A stretch of DNA of 49,243 nucleotides from NCBI RefSeq assembly GCF_009711085.1, contig NZ_WMKA01000028.1, forward strand, positions 1-49,243. The letters run 5' to 3'. The DNA is from Cellulosimicrobium composti (GTDB taxonomy: Bacteria > Actinomycetota > Actinomycetes > Actinomycetales > Cellulomonadaceae). The position numbers and the translations under genes were made by a program. Below, piece after piece: positions 8,859-18,800 of this stretch. Every line of letters starts with the position of its first letter. The first letter of the stretch is position 1. The notes beneath the pieces were generated by a model, which was given only the letters and a program-made list of their open reading frames with translations, searched no databases and was not told where the DNA came from.

Positions 8859-9599
8859 ATGGCCCGCAAGAACTCGGACAGCACCGGCGCGCCCGCCGGC
8901 GAGCAGGTCGCGAAGCAGAAGAAGCCCAAGAAGCAGCGCTGGTACCACCAGGTGTGGGCCGCGTACCAGATGACGCGCAAGCAGGACCCCGCGGTCACGT
9001 GGGTCATGCTCGCGGTGTTCGTCGGGATCCTCGTGGTCGCCCTCGGGATCGGCCTGTGGTGGGGACAGTGGGTCTACACGCTCATCGTCGGCCTGCCGTT
9101 CGCGGCGCTCGGCGCGATGTTCGTCCTGACCCGTCGCGCCGAGCGTGCGGCGTACCAGCAGATCGAGAGCCAGCCGGGCGCGTCGCGCGCCGCGCTCGGG
9201 ACGATCCGTCGCGGCTGGACCTTCGACGAGGAGCCCGTCGCGATCGACCCGCGCACGCAGGACCTCGTGTTCCGCGGCGTCGGCCGCGCGGGCGTCGTGC
9301 TCGTCAGCGAGGGCCCCGCGCACCGCGCCAAGCGCCAGCTCGAGGCGGAGCGCAAGCGCGTCGCGCGCGTGCTGCCCAACGTGCCCATCACGCTCATCCA
9401 GGTGGGCGACGACGAGGGCCAGGTCGCGCTGCCCAAGCTGCCGCGCACGGTGCAGAAGCTCAAGCCGACGCTCACCAAGCCCGAGACGGCCGAGGTGTCC
9501 AAGCGTCTGCGGGCGCTCGGCGTCTCGCGCCTGCCGATCCCCAAGGGCATCGACCCGACGCGCGCCCGCCCCGACCGCAAGGGCCTCAAGGGTCGCTGA
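8859..9599 (+). CDS. DUF4191 family membrane protein
   Basis: 246 aa. A Lys-rich N-terminus (KQKKPKKQRWYHQVWAAYQM) is followed by two membrane segments, near residues 48-67 and 73-90, and then a basic cytoplasmic domain containing RRGWTFDEEPVAIDPRTQDL and VGRAGVVLVSEG. The layout and the position directly after lipA match the DUF4191 protein of other actinobacteria (the Rv2219 position in M. tuberculosis, from memory). The molecular function is not known. It converges on the RDD gene, with a strong 17-bp hairpin between them. Confidence 0.85.
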   Translation: MARKNSDSTGAPAGEQVAKQKKPKKQRWYHQVWAAYQMTRKQDPAVTWVMLAVFVGILVVALGIGLWWGQWVYTLIVGLPFAALGAMFVLTRRAERAAYQQIESQPGASRAALGTIRRGWTFDEEPVAIDPRTQDLVFRGVGRAGVVLVSEGPAHRAKRQLEAERKRVARVLPNVPITLIQVGDDEGQVALPKLPRTVQKLKPTLTKPETAEVSKRLRALGVSRLPIPKGIDPTRARPDRKGLKGR

Positions 9600-9613
9600 C
9601 CCGCACCGCACGC

Positions 9614-9665
9614 ACGACGACGCCCGGCCGGGCGAGGTCTTCCCTCACCGGCCGGGCGTCGTCGT
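9614..9665. terminator. Bidirectional hairpin terminator
   Basis: The 17-nt arms at 9614-9630 and 9649-9665 are perfectly complementary (ACGACGACGCCCGGCCG and its reverse complement), with an 18-nt loop. It lies between the convergent DUF4191 and RDD genes. There is no T-run, as is common in high-GC actinobacteria. Confidence 0.8.
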
Positions 9666-9686
9666 CTGCGGGCGACGCCGCCACGG

Positions 9687-10163
9687 TCAGGTGCGGACGA
9701 GGACCGTCCCGGCGGCGCGGTCGTGCAGGCCGCGGCCGTCGGAGTCCCACACGACGGCCGGGATGACGAGGCACAGGAGCACCGTGCGCAGCACGCCGCG
9801 GCCGATGCCGACCATGCGCGCGGGCTCGGCGAGCCGCCGCACCCGCATGCCCATGAGCCGGTGGCCGACGGTGAAGCCGAGCGTGCTCACGAGCAGGACG
9901 TTCTCGATCGCGAAGACCAGCGGCTGCGCCCACACGGGCAGCGCGGAGATCCCCTCGAAGAAGCCCGGCACGGCCGGACGGAAGAAGAGGAAGGCGACGA
10001 GGGTGGCGAGCACCCAGTCCACGAGCAGCGCGACGACGCGCCGCCCGAGCGTCGCGAGCGACCCCGGGCCCTCGGGCGGGAGGCCGAGCCTCGCGCCGCG
10101 TCCGCCCTGCTGACCGCCCGGGGTGCCCTCGAGCCACGAACCCATGTCCTCGCGTGAAACCAC
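9687..10163 (-). CDS. RDD family membrane protein
   Basis: 158 aa from a GTG at 10163 ([17 protein letters not shown]). RDD-domain features in order: [17 protein letters not shown] (the Arg and Asp of the first helix), a second hydrophobic segment, [12 protein letters not shown], and the C-terminal [14 protein letters not shown] (the His-Asp pair). About three to four membrane helices. RDD proteins are poorly understood; some are linked to ion exchange. It is divergent from glnA, as in related actinobacteria. A TACCCT -10 lies 6 nt before the GTG, supporting this start and a leaderless mRNA; an ATG six codons further in is less likely. Confidence 0.85.
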   Translation of the reverse strand: MVSREDMGSWLEGTPGGQQGGRGARLGLPPEGPGSLATLGRRVVALLVDWVLATLVAFLFFRPAVPGFFEGISALPVWAQPLVFAIENVLLVSTLGFTVGHRLMGMRVRRLAEPARMVGIGRGVLRTVLLCLVIPAVVWDSDGRGLHDRAAGTVLVRT

Positions 10164-10169
10164 GGGACA

Positions 10170-10175
10170 AGGGTA
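10170..10175 (-). promoter_or_regulatory. -10 element, leaderless start of the RDD gene
   Basis: Minus-strand TACCCT, then 6 nt (TGTCCC), then the GTG start at 10163. Confidence 0.5.
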
Positions 10176-10302
10176 CGTGTCGCGGGGTGGACGGCCCCGA
10201 CGGCGCCGGGCCGGGCGGCGGTATCGTGCCGAACGGCACACCGCCAGCCGGCGGCTGCCGCGCGCCCTCGCGTAGCACGACCGTCACACGGGGACGCGGG
10301 AC

Positions 10303-10340
10303 GTAACACGACCGAAACAATGGGTACACGGCGGGGAAAC
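10303..10340 (+). promoter_or_regulatory. Candidate GlnR binding box upstream of glnA
   Basis: Four pentamers at exact 11-bp spacing: GTAAC (10303), GAAAC (10314), TACAC (10325), GAAAC (10336). The established GlnR site in Streptomyces and mycobacteria is alternating gTnAC and GaAAC half-sites with 6-nt gaps. Three of the four boxes match and the third is degenerate. The site is about 85-120 bp before glnA, just upstream of a TAGGTT -10. It predicts nitrogen-limitation control of glnA by GlnR. The glnR gene itself is not in this window. Confidence 0.7.
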
Positions 10341-10350
10341 CGCCTCGGCC

Positions 10351-10356
10351 TAGGTT
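10351..10356 (+). promoter_or_regulatory. -10 element of glnA
   Basis: TAGGTT immediately downstream of the GlnR box; transcription would start near 10363 and leave a leader of about 60 nt with AAGGAG before the ATG. No good -35 is visible, as expected for an activator-dependent promoter. Confidence 0.45.
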
Positions 10357-10424
10357 CGTGGGCGCCACGACAGCGGCAGGTTCGCCGCGCAGCCCGACGG
10401 CACCACCCGATCAAGGAGCAACGG

Positions 10425-11849
10425 ATGTTCAACAACGCGGAGGAGGCAATCGCCTTCACGCGGAACGAGGGCGTCGAGTTCGTCGACGTCCGGTTCTGCG
10501 ACCTGCCCGGCATCATGCAGCACTTCAACATCCCCGTCTCGCAGTTCGACGAGTCGGCGTTCGAGGACGGCCTGATGTTCGACGGCTCGTCGATCCGCGG
10601 CTTCCAGGCGATCCACGAGTCCGACATGAAGCTCGTGCCGGACGTCAAGACCGCGTTCGTGGACCCGTTCCGCAAGCGCAAGACGCTCGTCGTGAACTTC
10701 TCCATCGTCGACCCGTTCACGGGTGAGCCGTACTCGCGCGACCCGCGCAACATCGCGGCGAAGGCCGAGGCGTACCTGCGCTCGACGGGCATCGCGGACA
10801 CCGCGTTCTTCGCGCCCGAGGCCGAGTTCTACGTCTTCGACGAGGCACGCTTCGCGACGAACCAGCACTCGAGCTTCTACCACCTCGACTCGGTCGAGGC
10901 GGCGTGGAACACCGGTCGCGAGGAGGAGGGTGGCAACCTCGCGTACAAGACGCGCTACAAGGGCGGCTACTTCCCCGTCTCCCCGTCGGACCGCTTCGCG
11001 GACCTGCGCGACGACATGGTCGCGTCCCTCGAGACGGTGGGCCTGTCCGTCGAGCGCGCGCACCACGAGGTGGGCACCGCCGGCCAGCAGGAGATCAACT
11101 ACCGCTTCAACACGCTGCTCCACGCGGCCGACGACCTGATGAAGTTCAAGTACGTCATCCGCAACGTGGGCTTCGAGGCCGGCAAGTCGGTCACGTTCAT
11201 GCCGAAGCCGATCTTCGGCGACAACGGCTCGGGCATGCACTCGCACCAGTCCCTCTGGAAGGACGGCGAGCCGCTGTTCTTCGACGAGAAGGGCTACGGC
11301 GGCCTCTCGGACATCGCCCGCTGGTACATCGGCGGTCTGCTCAAGCACGCGCCGGCGCTGCTCGCGTTCACCAACCCGTCGGTGAACTCGTACCACCGCC
11401 TCGTGCCGGGCTACGAGGCCCCTGTCAACCTCGTCTACTCCGCGCGCAACCGCTCCGCGTGCATCCGCATCCCCGTCACGGGCTCGTCGCCCAAGGCGAA
11501 GCGCGTCGAGTTCCGCGTGCCGGACCCGTCGAGCAACCCGTACCTCGCGTTCGCCGCGATGCTGCTCGCCGGCATCGACGGCATCAAGAACCGCATCGAG
11601 CCGCCGGAGCCGATCGACAAGGACCTCTACGAGCTGCCGCCGGAGGAGCACGCGCAGATCGCGCAGGTCCCCGCCTCGCTCGGTGAGGCGCTGGACGCGC
11701 TCGAGGCCGACCACGAGTTCCTCACGCAGGGCGACGTGTTCACGCCGGACCTCATCCAGACGTGGATCGACTACAAGCGCACCAACGAGATCGACCCGAT
11801 CCGCCTGCGCCCGCACCCGCACGAGTTCGAGCTCTACTACGACATCTGA
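10425..11849 (+). CDS. glnA: Glutamine synthetase type I (GlnA)
   Basis: 474 aa; AAGGAG lies 6 nt before the ATG. The enzyme condenses ammonium and glutamate with ATP and forms cytoplasmic dodecamers. Conserved parts: [10 protein letters not shown] near residue 51, the metal ligands in [29 protein letters not shown], the ATP region [19 protein letters not shown], and NRSACIRIP with the substrate arginine. [11 protein letters not shown] contains the tyrosine that GlnE adenylylates, so this is a GSI-beta enzyme under covalent control. The length matches M. tuberculosis GlnA1. Upstream lies a GlnR-type box and downstream a strong hairpin. Confidence 0.97.
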   Translation: MFNNAEEAIAFTRNEGVEFVDVRFCDLPGIMQHFNIPVSQFDESAFEDGLMFDGSSIRGFQAIHESDMKLVPDVKTAFVDPFRKRKTLVVNFSIVDPFTGEPYSRDPRNIAAKAEAYLRSTGIADTAFFAPEAEFYVFDEARFATNQHSSFYHLDSVEAAWNTGREEEGGNLAYKTRYKGGYFPVSPSDRFADLRDDMVASLETVGLSVERAHHEVGTAGQQEINYRFNTLLHAADDLMKFKYVIRNVGFEAGKSVTFMPKPIFGDNGSGMHSHQSLWKDGEPLFFDEKGYGGLSDIARWYIGGLLKHAPALLAFTNPSVNSYHRLVPGYEAPVNLVYSARNRSACIRIPVTGSSPKAKRVEFRVPDPSSNPYLAFAAMLLAGIDGIKNRIEPPEPIDKDLYELPPEEHAQIAQVPASLGEALDALEADHEFLTQGDVFTPDLIQTWIDYKRTNEIDPIRLRPHPHEFELYYDI

Positions 11850-11884
11850 CGGGCGGGCCCCAGGGCCCTGCCGCGGATGACCGG

Positions 11885-11930
11885 GAACGGCGTCCGACCG
11901 CACGCACCGCGTGCCGGTCGGGCGCCGTTC
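11885..11930. terminator. Hairpin terminator between glnA and the monooxygenase gene
   Basis: GAACGGCG (11885-11892) pairs with CGCCGTTC (11923-11930); after one wobble the stem continues with CCGACCG and CGGTCGG. It lies between two convergent genes and could end transcription from both sides. No T-run. Confidence 0.7.
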
Positions 11931-11942
11931 GCCGTGCTGCGG

Positions 11943-13631
11943 TCAGACCGCCGGGCGCACGGCCTCGGGTGCGGCGTCCGCAGCCGGCACGTGGGCCGAC
12001 GGCAGCCCCGACCCCGGGCGGAACCCGGCGTAGTGCTCGGCCTCGGCGCGCGCGCACTCGTCCTGGTAGACGTGCCCGCCGCCGAGGTACACCGCCATCT
12101 CCTCGCGCTTGCCCGGGACGTTGCCGCCGAGGAACCACGCGCCGGCCTTGCGGCCCTCCTCGTACATGACGGTGGCCCGGGCGGCGCGGTCGACCTCGGC
12201 GCGCCACCACTCCTCCGCCTCGCGCGTCGCCTCCAGCTGGGCGATGTCGTTCTCGCGCGCGTACGCGATCGCGCGCTGCAGCCACTGCGCCCCGCGCTGC
12301 ACCGGGACCGTGAGGTTGGACAACGGCGTCTGGGGGCCGAGCGACATGAAGAAGTTGGGGAACCCGTGGACGGAGATGCCGAGGTAGGTCCGCAGGCCGT
12401 CGCGCTCCCAGCGCTCGCGCAGCGTGACGCCGTCGCGCCCCACGACGTCGAACGCCGTGAGCGCACCCGTCATGGCGTCGAACCCGGTGGCGAGGACGAG
12501 CACGTCGAGCTCGTGCTCGTCGTCCCCGACGACGACGCCGCGGGGCGTGACACGCGTGATCGGCGTCCTGAGCACGTCGACGAGCTCGACGTTGTCGCGG
12601 TTGAACGCGGCGTAGTACCCGTGGCCGGTGGGTGGGCGCTTGCCCATGAAGGTGTAGGTCGTGGGGCTGAGGAGCTCGGCGGTCCGGGGGTCGTCGACGA
12701 TCTCGCGGATCTTGCCGCGCAGGAACTCGGAGGCGAGGGCGCTCGCCTCGGGGCTCGAGACGAGGTCGGTGAAGCACTCGTTGGCGAACCGGAAGCCGCC
12801 CGCCTCCCAGCGCGACTCGAACACGCGGCGGCGCTCGTCGTCGTCGACCTCGAGCGCCGACCGCGTCGGGATCTCCATGGGCACCCCGAACGGGTGGCGG
12901 CACGCGCGCTCGAAGACCTCGTCGTAGCGCGCGCGCAGCGCCGCGAGCTCGTCCTGCGTGACGGGCGGGCTCGTCGTCTCCAGGACGTAGTTGGGGGTGC
13001 GCTGGAAGACGGTGACGTGCGCGGCCTCGGCGGCGAGCTCGGGCAGCATCTGGATGCCGGACGCCCCGACCCCGACGAGGCCGACCCGCTTGCCCGCGAG
13101 CGACACGCCCTCGTGGGGCCACCGCGCGGAGTGGTACGTCGGCCCGGCGAACGTCTCGAGCCCGGGGATGCGAGGGATCACGGGCCGCGACAGCAGCCCG
13201 GTCGCGGACACGAGGTACGTCGCGTGCAGCCGTGATCCGTCGTCGAGGGTGACGGTCCACCGGTTCGTCGCGCCGTCGTGGTCGGCGCGCTCGACGCGGG
13301 TGCCGAGACGGATGTCGCGGCGCAGGTCGAGCCGGTCGGCGACGAACTCGAGGTACGCGCGGATCTCCCCGCCGCGCGGGTACCGCTCGCTCCAGTCCCA
13401 CTCCTCGCGCACCTCGCGGGAGAACGAGAACGCGTAGGCGAGGTACTCGGAGTCGGTCCGCACACCGGGGTACCGGTTGGCCCACCACGTGCCACCGATC
13501 CCGGCGGCGGCGTCGACCACGAGCACGCGCAGCCCGATCTCGCGCAGGTGGTGCAGCATCGCGAGCCCTGAGTACCCGGCCCCGATCACGACCGCGTCGT
13601 ACGTCTCGCCGTCGCCTGTGGTGGTGGTCAT
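11943..13631 (-). CDS. Flavin-containing monooxygenase, Baeyer-Villiger type
   Basis: 562 aa from the ATG at 13631 with GGGGAG 6 nt upstream. FAD-binding motif VVIGAGYSGLAML near the start, then GIGGTWWANRYPGVRTDSEY. The Baeyer-Villiger fingerprint F-x-G-x3-H-x3-W-P is present as FAGPTYHSARWP, followed by the NADPH-binding Rossmann motif GLVGVGASGIQ. These enzymes insert oxygen next to a ketone using NADPH and O2; steroid, cyclic or aliphatic ketones are all possible. It lies 103 bp downstream of an SLC13 transporter on the same strand. The two genes interrupt the conserved glnA-glnE neighbourhood and look like a lineage-specific insertion (inference). Confidence 0.9.
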   Translation of the reverse strand: MTTTTGDGETYDAVVIGAGYSGLAMLHHLREIGLRVLVVDAAAGIGGTWWANRYPGVRTDSEYLAYAFSFSREVREEWDWSERYPRGGEIRAYLEFVADRLDLRRDIRLGTRVERADHDGATNRWTVTLDDGSRLHATYLVSATGLLSRPVIPRIPGLETFAGPTYHSARWPHEGVSLAGKRVGLVGVGASGIQMLPELAAEAAHVTVFQRTPNYVLETTSPPVTQDELAALRARYDEVFERACRHPFGVPMEIPTRSALEVDDDERRRVFESRWEAGGFRFANECFTDLVSSPEASALASEFLRGKIREIVDDPRTAELLSPTTYTFMGKRPPTGHGYYAAFNRDNVELVDVLRTPITRVTPRGVVVGDDEHELDVLVLATGFDAMTGALTAFDVVGRDGVTLRERWERDGLRTYLGISVHGFPNFFMSLGPQTPLSNLTVPVQRGAQWLQRAIAYARENDIAQLEATREAEEWWRAEVDRAARATVMYEEGRKAGAWFLGGNVPGKREEMAVYLGGGHVYQDECARAEAEHYAGFRPGSGLPSAHVPAADAAPEAVRPAV

Positions 13632-13734
13632 GCGGGACTCCCCGTGTCGGTCCGTCAGGACGCCGCGGGCGTCCGCCCGGCGACGCGACATACCGTGCCA
13701 CGGGCGGGCGCGTCGTGCGCGCCGGACGGCGCGC

Positions 13735-15330
13735 TCAGAACGGCCAGACGACCGGCACGTACAGGACCGCGGCGACGAGGAACAGCAGGGCGAGGGGCAG
13801 GCCGAGCCGCCAGTAGTCGCCGAACCGGTACCCCCCGGGCTGCAGCACCATGAGGTTGACGGGCGTGGCGATCGGCGTGAGGAACGCGGCCGCGCCCGCG
13901 ACGGTGAGCGCCATCATGAACGGCTGCGGGCTGGTTCCGAGGCTCTGCGCGAACGACAGCGCGACCGGCGCCATGACGAGGACGGTCGCGACGTTCGAGA
14001 TGAACTGGCCGAGCACGATCGTCAGGACGCACACCACGAGGAGCGCGAGCCGCGGCGACCCGTCGCCGACGACCGCGAGCACCGCGTCCGCGATCTCCTC
14101 CGCCGCCCCGGACGACACGAACGCCCCGGAGAGCGGGATGAGGGCCGCGATGAGCACCACGGTGTCCCACGAGATCGCGCGGAACGCCTGCGGGACGGTG
14201 ACGACGCGCGCGAGGACGAGGGCCCCGGCCGCGAGCAGGCCCGCGATCACCGGCGGGACGACGCCCGTCGCGAGCAGGACGATCGTCACGACGAGCACCG
14301 CGAGGCAGCGCCGCCAGCCGCGCCCGAGCGGCACACCGCGCTGAAGGCTGCGCGACGAGTCGACGGCGATGACGTCGGGCGACTGCGTGTACCGGTGGAG
14401 CGCGTCCCACGGGCCGCGCACCAGCACGGCGTCGCCGGGCTGGAGCGTCATCGCGCCCGACGGCTCGTCCGAGCTCGGGTCGGTCGACCGGCCGTCGCCG
14501 CGGCGGAGCGCGACGACGACGAGGTTCTCGTCGCGCGTGGTCATCCCGGGGCTGACGATGCGCCCGCTGAGGGTCGAGCGCGGCGCGATGACCACCTCGA
14601 CGACCCCGACGCCCCCGGTGAACAGGCGCCGGGGGTCGAGGTCCGCACCGTAGTTCTCGCGCCACGTGCGCACCCGCTCGCGCGGGTCCGCCGCGGGCTC
14701 GGCGAGGCGCTCCGGCACGCGCTCGGGCAGCAGCCGGTCCCCCAGCGTCACGACGAGCACCGCGGTGACGAGGACGAGCGGCAGCCCGACGAGCGCGAAC
14801 TCGAAGTACCCGAACTCGCGACCGCCCGCCTCGGCGGCCGCCTCCGAGACGATGATGTTCACGGGCGTGCCCGTGAGGGTGAGCAGCGACCCGGCCCCGG
14901 CGGCGAACGCGAGCGGGACGAGCATGCGCGACGGCACGATGCCGGCGCGCGCCGCCGCGACGACGGCGACGGGCAGGAGCGCCGCCACGGCCCCGTTGAT
15001 GCTGATCACGGCCGCGAGCAGAGCGGTGACCCCGACCATGAGCGCGAGGAGCCCGGCCCGTCCGAGCGACGCGCGCCGTTCGAGCCACTGCCCGATCCAC
15101 GCCGTCACCCCTGTGGAGTCGAGGGCCTCGCTGAGCACGAACAGCGTCGCGATGAACAGCACGATCGGGTCGCTGAACCCTGCGAGCGCCTCGTCGAGCG
15201 GGAGCACGCCCGTGGCCCACAGCGCCACGGGCACGAACAGCGCGACGACGACGAGCGGCAGACGGTTGGTCATGAAGCCGACGACTGCCAGCGCCAGGAC
15301 GACGAACGTCGCGACCGTCGGATCGATCAT
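13735..15330 (-). CDS. SLC13/DASS family anion transporter with RCK_C-like domain
   Basis: 531 aa from the ATG at 15330, with GGGAG in front of it. The hydrophobic pattern suggests about 10-12 membrane helices. The two family repeats are visible: LLTLTGTPVNIIVSEAA in the first half and FLTPIATPVNLMVLQPGG in the second, the paired re-entrant loops carrying the (S/T)-x-P-V-N sodium/substrate motif. Between them a soluble domain of roughly 120 residues (VEVVIAPRSTLSGRIVSPGM, then MTLQPGDAVLVRGPWDAL) resembles TrkA/RCK C-terminal domains, as in bacterial sulfate or dicarboxylate carriers of the SAC1 type. The substrate may be sulfate or an organic acid. It may be co-transcribed with the downstream monooxygenase. 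Confidence 0.88.
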   Translation of the reverse strand: MIDPTVATFVVLALAVVGFMTNRLPLVVVALFVPVALWATGVLPLDEALAGFSDPIVLFIATLFVLSEALDSTGVTAWIGQWLERRASLGRAGLLALMVGVTALLAAVISINGAVAALLPVAVVAAARAGIVPSRMLVPLAFAAGAGSLLTLTGTPVNIIVSEAAAEAGGREFGYFEFALVGLPLVLVTAVLVVTLGDRLLPERVPERLAEPAADPRERVRTWRENYGADLDPRRLFTGGVGVVEVVIAPRSTLSGRIVSPGMTTRDENLVVVALRRGDGRSTDPSSDEPSGAMTLQPGDAVLVRGPWDALHRYTQSPDVIAVDSSRSLQRGVPLGRGWRRCLAVLVVTIVLLATGVVPPVIAGLLAAGALVLARVVTVPQAFRAISWDTVVLIAALIPLSGAFVSSGAAEEIADAVLAVVGDGSPRLALLVVCVLTIVLGQFISNVATVLVMAPVALSFAQSLGTSPQPFMMALTVAGAAAFLTPIATPVNLMVLQPGGYRFGDYWRLGLPLALLFLVAAVLYVPVVWPF

Positions 15331-15431
15331 GCGCACTCCCGGACGTCTCGGCCGTCGCCACCCCGCGACGTCACGATGCCACATCCCGCGCGCGGCCGGC
15401 GCGCCCCCAACGGCCGTGGCCCCCTGCGCGG

Positions 15432-15815
15432 TCAGGCACGCTCGCCCCGCGCGACGAACGCCGCCCCCACGAGCAGCAGGACGAGCGCCGCGACCACGAG
15501 GCCGAGGAGCGCGAGCGCGCGGGTCCCGCGCACGGGACCCGCGTCCACGAGGCGCGCGCACGCGGCGCACGCGAGCGCGGCCAGCGCCCACGCCGCCGTG
15601 CCCCCGAGGGGCTCGGGTCGGCGCCAGACGACCGCCAGCACGACGGCGAACACCGTGAGCGCCGCCGCGACCCACGCCGCCCCGCGCAGCCGCCACGCGA
15701 AGAACGACCCGCCGCGCGCGGCACGGTCCGGGGACGGCGCGGCGGGGGTGCGGAGCGCACGCGGCTCGTGCCGCGCGTGGAGCCCGGGGCCGGGTGGCTC
15801 GCGGCGGCGGGCCAC
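15432..15815 (-). CDS. Small hypothetical membrane protein
   Basis: 127 aa from a GTG 3 nt after the glnE stop, so probably translated with glnE. A charged Arg/Pro-rich head of about 40 residues is followed by three hydrophobic segments (AAWVAAALTVFAVVLAVVW, GGTAAWALAALACAACARLV, and a last one near residues 100-121) and a short charged end. I do not recognise a family. Codon bias and the tight spacing support a real gene. Confidence 0.6.
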   Translation of the reverse strand: MARRREPPGPGLHARHEPRALRTPAAPSPDRAARGGSFFAWRLRGAAWVAAALTVFAVVLAVVWRRPEPLGGTAAWALAALACAACARLVDAGPVRGTRALALLGLVVAALVLLLVGAAFVARGERA

Positions 15816-15818
15816 CGG

Positions 15819-18800
15819 TCAGTCCTCGCCGTAGAAGAGGCGCTCCATGACGGCGCGCGCCCGCCGGGCCGTGCGCAGGTAGTGGTCCTCGAGCTCGGCG
15901 CCCGTGTCGACGTCCGGGAGGTCGAGCACGCGCGCGAGGCCGGTGAGCGCGAACCGGTCGTGCGGCAGCACGTCGACCGTCGTGCCGGTCGTGCGCCCCG
16001 ACCACAGCACGAGCGCGCTGCGCAGCCGCGAGGCGAGGAGCCACGCCTCGCCGAGGACCGCGGCGTCGTCCTCGGCGACCAGGTCGGCGGCCACGGCGGC
16101 GTCGAGCGCCTCGACCGTCGACGTGGTGCGCAGCGCCTCGACCGCGTGGGCGTGCTGGAGCTGGAGCAGCTGGACGGTCCACTCGACGTCGGACACTCCT
16201 CCGCGCCCCAGCTTGAGGTGCCGCGACGCCTCGACGCCGCGCGGCAGCCGCTCGGACTCGACGCGCGCCTTGATGCGGCGGACCTCGCGGAGCTGCGCGA
16301 GGTCGAGCCCGCCCGCGGGGTACCGGCGCCGGTCCACGGCGGCGGCGAACCGCTCGCCGAGCCCGGCGAGGTCGCCGGCGACGGGGCGGGCGCGCAGGAG
16401 CGCCTGGGCCTCCCACACGCTCGACCACCGCTCGTAGTACTCGGCGTACGAGGCGAGCGAGCGCACGAGCGGGCCGTTGCGCCCCTCGGGGCGCAGGTCG
16501 GCGTCGACGGGCAGCGCGGGCTCGGGCCCGACGGCGGACAGGAGCTGGCGCAGCCGGGTCGCGACCGCGAGCGCGTAGGCCTGCGCGTCGCGCTCCGCGG
16601 CGCCGGGCACCGGGTCGTGCACGAACATCACGTCGGCGTCCGAGCCGTAGCCCATCTCGCGTCCCCCGAGCCGGCCCATCGCGACGACGAGCATGCGCGC
16701 GGGCGCGGAGCCGACGTCCTGCGGGTCGTGGCCGAGCTCGTCGCGCGCGACGAACTCCGCGATCCGCAGCGCGCCCGCGAGCACGACGTCGGCGGCGTCG
16801 GAGATGCTGCGCGCGGCCTGCACCGCGTCGACGACGCCGAGCAGCTCGGCCGCCCCGGTGCGCGCGAGCTCGCGCCGTCGGACGGCGCGCAGGCTCACGG
16901 TCGCGGGGTCGACCTGGTCCGCGCGCGTGAGGATCGCGTCGGTCTCGGCGGCGAGGCGCGCGATGCCGCGCGGGGCGAGGTCGGCGTCGGACGCGAGCCA
17001 GCGCACGGACTCCGGCGAGCGCGCGAGCGCGTCGGCCATGTACCGCGAGTTCGACAGCAGGTGCGCGAGGCGCTGGGCGGCGGACCCGGAGTCGCGCAGG
17101 AGCTTGAGGTACCAGTGCGTCGTCCCGAGCGTCTCCGACAGCGTCCGGAACGCGAGCAGGCCCGCGTCGGGGTCGGCGCCCTCCGCGAACCAGCCGAGCA
17201 TGACGGGCAGGAGCTGGCGCTGGATCGCCGCGCGCCGGCTGACGCCCTCGGTGAGCGCCGTGACGTGCCGCATGGCGCCCGCCGGGTCGCGGTAGCCGAT
17301 CGCGGCGAAGCGCGCCTTCGCGGCCTCGGGCGCGAGGCTCACCTCGTCCGGGGAGAGCTGCGCGACCGCGGGCAGGAGCGGGCGGTAGAAGATCTCCTCG
17401 TGCAGGCCGCGCACCTCCCGGCGCGTCGCGCGCCAGCGCTCGCCCAGCCCGGACGCGCCCTCGGCGCGCATCCCGAGCGAGCGCGCGAGGCGCCGCAGCT
17501 CGTCCTCGGCGGTCGGGACGAGGTGGGTGCGGCGGAGCCGGAAGAGCTGGATGCGGTGCTCGAGCGAGCGCAGGAACCGGTAGCAGACCCCGAGCCGGGC
17601 CGCGTGCTCGCGTCCCACGTACCCGCCGGCGGCGAGCTCGCCGAGCGCGGTGAGCGTGCTGCGGCTGCGGATCGACTCGTCGGCGCGACCGTGCACGAGC
17701 TGGAGGAGCTGGACCGTGAACTCGACGTCGCGCAGGCCGCCCTTGCCCAGCTTGAGCTGGCGGTCCGCCTCCGCCGCGGGCACGTGGTCCTCGACGCGGC
17801 GGCGCATCGCCTGCGAGTCCTCGACGAAGTTCTCCCGGCCCGCCGCGGACCACACGAACGGCGCGATCGCGTCCTCGTACGCACGCCCCAGGTCCCGGTC
17901 CCCCGCGACCGTGCGCGCCTTGAGCAGCGCCTGGAACTCCCACGTCTTGGCCCAGCGCTCGTAGTACGCGACGTGGCTCGCGAGCGTGCGCACGAGCGGG
18001 CCCTGCTTGCCCTCGGGCCGCAGCGCCGCGTCGACCTGCCACAGCGCGGGCTCCCCGGACGTGCCCGAGCACACGCGCGCGAGGCTCGTCGCGAGCCGCG
18101 CGCCGACCGTCGTCGCGTGCTCCTCGTCCTGGCCGTCCGCCGGCTCGACGACGTAGATCACGTCGACGTCCGAGACGTAGTTGAGCTCCCGCGCCCCGCA
18201 CTTGCCCATGCCGATGACGGCGAGGCGCACGCCCGCGCCGTGGTCGTCGAGCTCCGCGCGCGCCACCGCGAGCGCGCCCTCGAGCGCGGCGGCCGCGAGG
18301 TCGGCGAGCGCCGCCCCGACGGCCGGCATCCGCGTGAGGGGGTCGGGCACGGTGAGGTCGGTCGCCGCGATCCGCAGGATCCGCTCGCGGTAGGCGCGGC
18401 GGAGCGCGTCGACGCGCTCGGGGCCGGGCGCGTCCGCGACGGGCACGGCCGCGTCGGGGTCCGCGCCCACGGCGCGCAGCAGCTCGGCGCGCACGTCGCG
18501 CGCGTCCACCCCGGTCCCGGGGGCGGGGTCGGCGACGACCCGCAGCAGCTCCGGGCGCCGGACCAGGTCGTCGCCGAGCGCCACGGAGGCGCCGAGCACG
18601 GCGAGCAGGCGCTCGCGGGCTTGTCCGGGACGCAGGCACGTGCGCGCGAGGTCGGCGAGCGGGCCGCGCGCCTCGACCTCGGGGCGCAGCGCGCCCGCGA
18701 GACGCACCACCTGCAGGAGCGCGAGGTCGGGGTCCGCGGCGGACCCGAACGCCGTGAGCAGCTCGTCGTCGACGGCCTGCCCCGCGTCCGTGGCACCCCC

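Noticed and set aside
10350-11903. Long open frame antisense to glnA, and similar long antisense frames over other genes (for example 27-29 kb and 16-20 kb)
   Set aside because: They mirror the G/C third-position bias of the real genes, have biased Arg/Ala/Gly/Val composition and no domain; the opposite frames are recognised proteins.
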